Position numbers and translations under genes: made by a program
The notes under the pieces: model-generated
What the model was told of the DNA's origin: nothing
Database searches by the model: none
The model's input: only the letters and a program-made list of their open reading frames with translations
Origin: Chamaesiphon sp.
GTDB lineage: Bacteria; Cyanobacteriota; Cyanobacteriia; Cyanobacteriales; Chamaesiphonaceae
NCBI GenBank assembly: GCA_026786125.1
Contig: JAJAYU010000102.1
Location: forward strand, 1 to 9,429
Length of the DNA: 9,429 nucleotides
Reading direction: 5' to 3'
Shown here: one piece after another, positions 7,015-9,429 of the stretch
How positions within the stretch are numbered: the stretch's first letter is position 1
How the letters are laid out: each line of letters starts with the position of its first letter

Positions 7015-7047
7015 AGCGGAAAGCAAATATTGTTTTTCGCTATTTTT
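7015..7047 (+). terminator. Intrinsic terminator candidate between the porin genes
   Basis: AGCGGAAAGCAA (7015-7026) pairs with TTGTTTTTCGCT (7030-7041): a 12-bp stem with two G-U pairs and a 3-base loop, then ATTTTT (7042-7047). It sits about 120 bp past the porin 1 stop and just before the porin 2 promoter, so the two porins are probably separate transcription units. Confidence 0.6.
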
Positions 7048-7049
7048 GC

Positions 7050-7078
7050 TTGTGAATTGTCGAATTATTCAATATAAG
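7050..7078 (+). promoter_or_regulatory. Sigma-70-type promoter of porin 2
   Basis: TTGTGA (7050-7055, four of six to TTGACA) is 17 bases from TATAAG (7073-7078, five of six to TATAAT). Transcription would start near 7085, just before the conserved leader that begins at 7091. This is the best promoter-like pair in the window. Confidence 0.55.
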
Positions 7079-7090
7079 GGGTAAACTAGA

Positions 7091-7181
7091 ATGCAGAAAT
7101 CAAAGGATGATCATTGCAGAACTTAGCTTGCAATACTCGATCTTTAAAATAATCACAAGTATGAGGAATAGCATCACTATA
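7091..7181 (+). promoter_or_regulatory. Conserved 5' leader of porin gene 2
   Basis: The partner of the leader before porin 1, 91 bp against 93 bp, with the same ATGCAGAAAT start, an inner ...TTAGCTTG block and a purine-rich GAGGAA 15-20 bases before ATG 7182. The reading frame is open here back to an ATG at 7107, but the matching stretch of porin 1 is interrupted by a stop, so I treat it as untranslated. Confidence 0.5.
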
Positions 7182-8975
7182 ATGACAAATTTATTATCAA
7201 AAAATCTGTTATCGCCCATCCTAATTGGTCTTGTTGTCTGGATGTCTGGCGTAGCCTCAGCTAAAGCTAATCCCAGTATCAACGAACCTACTACCATAGC
7301 TCCCCAGAGTACCCCAACTTCGGCATCACTCAAAGTTACCAATGTCGCAACAACTTTAGGAACAGAGCCTACCACCGAACAAATCAAGCAAGCCACCGAG
7401 TCTGTAGAAGTTAAACCTGGGGATTGGGCATATCAAACCCTCCAAGCCTTGAATGCAAAATATAGCTGTAGCGATATGCCTACAGGCAATCGTGCTTTAT
7501 CTCGCGAAGAATTTGCCACTAGTCTCAATGGCTGCGTCCAGTCAATGGAGGAATTAGTTGCTAGCAGGAAGCCACGCAAGACGGTCAAAAAAAGAAGAGT
7601 AGCACCAAAGCCAGTCGCACCTGAAGTTGTAGCTCCGCAGCAATCAGCTCCTGAAATAGCACCGCCAGCACCAGTAGCACCACCAGCACCGCCCGAAGTT
7701 TCCCAGCAAGATCTCGACCAACTCAAGCAACTAGTCCAATCCTTTGGAACTGAGCTACAAGGCGTGGATGCGCGGATTAAAGCCATCGATACGAGGATTA
7801 CCGATCTCAAAGAAAAGAGTTTCTCGACTACCACCAAGTTGGTTGGTGAGGCAATTTTTGCAGTTAGTGGTTTAGCTGGTGGCCCTACTACAGCCACCCG
7901 TAATACGATTTTCTCCGATCGAGTCCGCCTCAATTTCCGCAGCAGCTTCACTGGCAAAGATCTATTGTTAGTTCGCTTGCAATCACGAAACAGTAATAGT
8001 TTTGCCGGATCTGTAGCAACCTCTGCTGCCAAAACCAACATGGCGCGGTTGGGATTTGAAGGTAATGACGACAACGCTACAACCCTGCACAGATTGCAGT
8101 ACCAACTACCACTGACTCCCAGCACCAAGGTATTTGTAGAAGCAGTCGGTAGTGAATTCAATGATAATTACTACACTTTCAACCCTGAGCATCAAGCAGC
8201 AGGAACTGGCTCAATTAGCCGTTTTGGACGATTTGCACCCATTTATCGCCTCAGTAATGAGGGTGCTGGTATCGGTGTAGATTACAAATTCAGTCCCAAT
8301 CTAGGTTTGGCAGTCAGCTATGCCGTCCCTCGCGTCGGCATCCCAGGTGTCGCTGGTACAAATCCTGAAACTGTCAGTAGTCCCGCAGAGAATAATGGAT
8401 TGTTTAACGGATCTAATGTGCTATTTTCTCAGCTCACAGTCAAACCTTCCGATAATGTTAATCTGGGCTTAGTCTATGCACGTTCTTATAATTCTGCTGG
8501 TACTGGTCTGTCTGGTGCCAATGGTAGTAATATTGCCAATAATCCGTTTAACTCTACGGGTGCGGCAATAGTACCAACTACGGCCAATCACTATACTGTT
8601 GTTGGTAGTGTCAATCTTTCCAAAGATCTGATCCTTTCGGCTTGGGGCGGTTTGACTCAAGCCGAACGAGCTAGTGGAGCGGGTAAAGCTGAAATCTGGA
8701 ACTATGCCGCAACTCTAGCTGCCAAGGATTTTGGTTCTAAGGGAAGCACTTTGGGCTTTGTCGTCGGGATGCAGCCTAAACTAACTAGCAATAGTGGTGC
8801 AACAACAACCCGTGTCGATAAAGATACTAGTATGCACATTGAAGCTTTCTACAAGTACAAGGTTAATGATAATCTCTTCATCACGCCTGGATTGTTGATG
8901 CTAACAAATCCTGAGCACAATGCCGCTAACCCTACTGAGTATCTTGGGACGATTCGGTCAACTTTTGTGTTCTAG
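7182..8975 (+). CDS. SLH-domain outer-membrane porin 2 (cyanobacterial iron-uptake porin / OprB-like)
   Basis: Paralogue of the preceding porin, with the same order of parts in 597 aa: signal peptide (about 1-29, MTNLLSK...SAKA), SLH domain (about 63-125, Cys96 and Cys118), basic patch RKPRKTVKKRR (129-139), Pro/Ala-rich linker (140-172), coiled coil (about 174-212), and a beta-barrel starting FSTTTKLVGEAI and ending in Phe (TFVF). I chose ATG 7182. From there the signal peptide aligns residue by residue with porin 1, total lengths agree (597 and 594), and the upstream DNA matches the noncoding leader of porin 1. The frame is open to ATG 7107 (622 aa), but that adds 25 residues that would spoil the signal peptide. 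It has its own promoter and follows a terminator, so it may be expressed under different conditions. The family says ion or solute passage; specificity is unknown. Confidence 0.92.
   Translation: MTNLLSKNLLSPILIGLVVWMSGVASAKANPSINEPTTIAPQSTPTSASLKVTNVATTLGTEPTTEQIKQATESVEVKPGDWAYQTLQALNAKYSCSDMPTGNRALSREEFATSLNGCVQSMEELVASRKPRKTVKKRRVAPKPVAPEVVAPQQSAPEIAPPAPVAPPAPPEVSQQDLDQLKQLVQSFGTELQGVDARIKAIDTRITDLKEKSFSTTTKLVGEAIFAVSGLAGGPTTATRNTIFSDRVRLNFRSSFTGKDLLLVRLQSRNSNSFAGSVATSAAKTNMARLGFEGNDDNATTLHRLQYQLPLTPSTKVFVEAVGSEFNDNYYTFNPEHQAAGTGSISRFGRFAPIYRLSNEGAGIGVDYKFSPNLGLAVSYAVPRVGIPGVAGTNPETVSSPAENNGLFNGSNVLFSQLTVKPSDNVNLGLVYARSYNSAGTGLSGANGSNIANNPFNSTGAAIVPTTANHYTVVGSVNLSKDLILSAWGGLTQAERASGAGKAEIWNYAATLAAKDFGSKGSTLGFVVGMQPKLTSNSGATTTRVDKDTSMHIEAFYKYKVNDNLFITPGLLMLTNPEHNAANPTEYLGTIRSTFVF
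7566..7697 (+). other. Basic and proline-rich linker coding segment of porin 2
   Basis: Codons 129-172 encode RKPRKTVKKRR and then a run dominated by Ala, Pro and Val before the SQQDLDQLKQLVQSF coiled coil. The basic core is nearly the same as in porin 1, whereas the proline part has drifted in sequence but kept composition and length, as expected of a selected spacer. Confidence 0.7.
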
Positions 8976-9005
8976 TCAATAGGATTGTATTTCTCAACCT
9001 ATTGA
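8976..9005 (+). terminator. Hairpin directly after the porin 2 stop
   Basis: TCAATAGG (8976-8983) pairs perfectly with CCTATTGA (8998-9005) around a 14-base loop. It starts at the first base after the stop codon. There is no T-run, so it may protect the 3' end rather than terminate transcription. Confidence 0.35.
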
Positions 9006-9024
9006 GATCTAGTATCAGTTTGTC

Positions 9025-9086
9025 GGGGGTGGATTTATCTAAATCAATACCATTGATGTTGTTGATTTGGTTCAAAATCTGCCCCC
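9025..9086 (+). terminator. Long GC-clamped hairpin between porin 2 and the hydrolase gene
   Basis: GGGGGTGGATTT (9025-9036) pairs with AAATCTGCCCCC (9075-9086), with two G-U pairs. Inside it AAATCAA (9041-9047) pairs with TTGATTT (9062-9068). It is followed by TTAACAACACATTTTAT, not a clean T-run. It lies 50 bp past the porin 2 stop and about 90 bp before the next gene, so it is a likely terminator for the porin or a structured leader or operator of the hydrolase gene. Confidence 0.4.
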
Positions 9087-9135
9087 TTAACAACACATTT
9101 TATATTCGCCTGATCGATCAAATCGAATTGCTATA

Positions 9136-9156
9136 GTTGATAATTGATAGTTGATC
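9136..9156. repeat. Degenerate heptamer tandem repeat (about three units of RTTGATA)
   Basis: GTTGATA, ATTGATA and GTTGATC follow one another with a 7-base period, in AT-rich DNA just before the hydrolase gene. Short tandem heptamer repeats are common between genes in many cyanobacteria. Three imperfect units are near the limit of what can be told from chance. Confidence 0.4.
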
Positions 9157-9174
9157 ATCAATAAATCATAACTA

Positions 9175-9429
9175 ATGAAACGACGGAATATATTACTTGG
9201 CGCGTCCACCATTGCCACAGCGGCAATTGTAGCTACCGCAAAACTCAGTATCGCCAAACAACCAGATCCTAAAATCACCACTCCTGTAGCTAAACCAGTT
9301 ACTACTCTTGGTAAAAATATCCAGATTACAAAAGATTTGCCAGGTTATTATGTCGATCCAATTGGGACAGGTAAGTTTCCGGCTGTAATTGTTTTGATGG
9401 AAGCTTTCGGATTGAATCAATGGTCTAAA
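9175..9429 (+). CDS. Dienelactone hydrolase-family protein with export signal (5' part)
   Basis: An open frame of 85 codons from ATG 9175 to the window end, with no stop reached. The N-terminus MKRRNILLGASTIATAAIVATAKLSIA looks like an export signal; the Arg pair followed by a hydrophobic run suggests the Tat route, with possible cleavage after SIA (25-27). Residues 49-85 match the start of the alpha/beta-hydrolase fold of this family: GYYVDPIGTGKFPAVIVLME (57-76), then AFGLN (77-81). This resembles the (H/Q)EIFG(L/V)N motif in which the Glu (here Glu76) contacts the active site. The catalytic Cys/Ser-Asp-His residues would lie beyond the window, so activity and substrate cannot be judged. 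No Shine-Dalgarno sequence is seen. Confidence 0.8.
   Translation, partial: MKRRNILLGASTIATAAIVATAKLSIAKQPDPKITTPVAKPVTTLGKNIQITKDLPGYYVDPIGTGKFPAVIVLMEAFGLNQWSK

Noticed and set aside
7107..7181. N-terminal extension of porin 2 from ATG 7107
   Set aside because: It adds 25 residues in front of a good signal peptide, and the DNA matches the porin 1 leader, which is closed by a stop in the same frame.
7433..8161. 242-codon minus-strand open frame inside porin 2
   Set aside because: It lies wholly antisense to a convincing porin gene, its product is Ser/Arg/Leu-rich with no recognisable motif, and a similar antisense frame in porin 1 (5801-6169) shows it comes from the codon use of the sense gene.
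9087..9420. Minus-strand frames antisense to the hydrolase start
   Set aside because: The plus strand gives an open frame with export signal and dienelactone-hydrolase motifs, which is the better explanation.

Overview
The window looks like a piece of a cyanobacterial chromosome. Three things point there: two tandem genes for SLH-domain outer-membrane porins of the cyanobacterial iron-uptake/OprB type, a very high density of the palindrome CGATCG (core of the cyanobacterial HIP1 element; about 20 copies by eye, one of them the full octamer GCGATCGC at 403-410), and intergenic repeats of a cyanobacterial style. Genus cannot be fixed from the sequence alone.

Layout. Bases 1-41 hold the last codons of a plus-strand gene whose end matches the end of the minus-strand cyclophilin lipoprotein gene at 207-947. 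The two stop codons sit at mirror positions inside a 247-bp near-perfect palindrome (arms 1-120 and 128-247, 7-base centre). Next comes a 202-bp intergenic stretch with a repeat-like element. A minus-strand cluster follows, in transcription order: an unrecognised 349-aa protein (4676-3627), purT (3616-2438) and cinA (2403-1150). Gaps are only 10 and 34 bp, so this is probably one operon; the cyclophilin gene downstream may be separate. A 435-bp divergent intergenic region separates this cluster from two plus-strand porin paralogues (5112-6896 and 7182-8975). They are split by a 285-bp spacer with two terminator-like hairpins and a good sigma-70-type promoter. The window ends inside a plus-strand dienelactone hydrolase-family gene (from 9175) with an export signal.

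How the genes relate. PurT (formate-dependent GAR transformylase) and CinA (pyridine nucleotide salvage/repair) are housekeeping nucleotide enzymes; the 349-aa protein shares their transcription unit but its role is unknown. The porins serve solute or metal-ion passage through the outer membrane and anchor it to the cell wall through their SLH domains. The cyclophilin is a predicted lipoprotein foldase of the cell envelope. A role for it in porin folding would be guesswork.

Main points of interest: the tail-to-tail cyclophilin palindrome; a polybasic plus proline-rich linker between the SLH domain and coiled coil of both porins; a conserved 5' leader shared by the porin genes that also moves the second porin's start to 7182; and uneven divergence between the two porins. 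I found no CRISPR array, tRNA, rRNA, transposase or convincing new multi-gene system.
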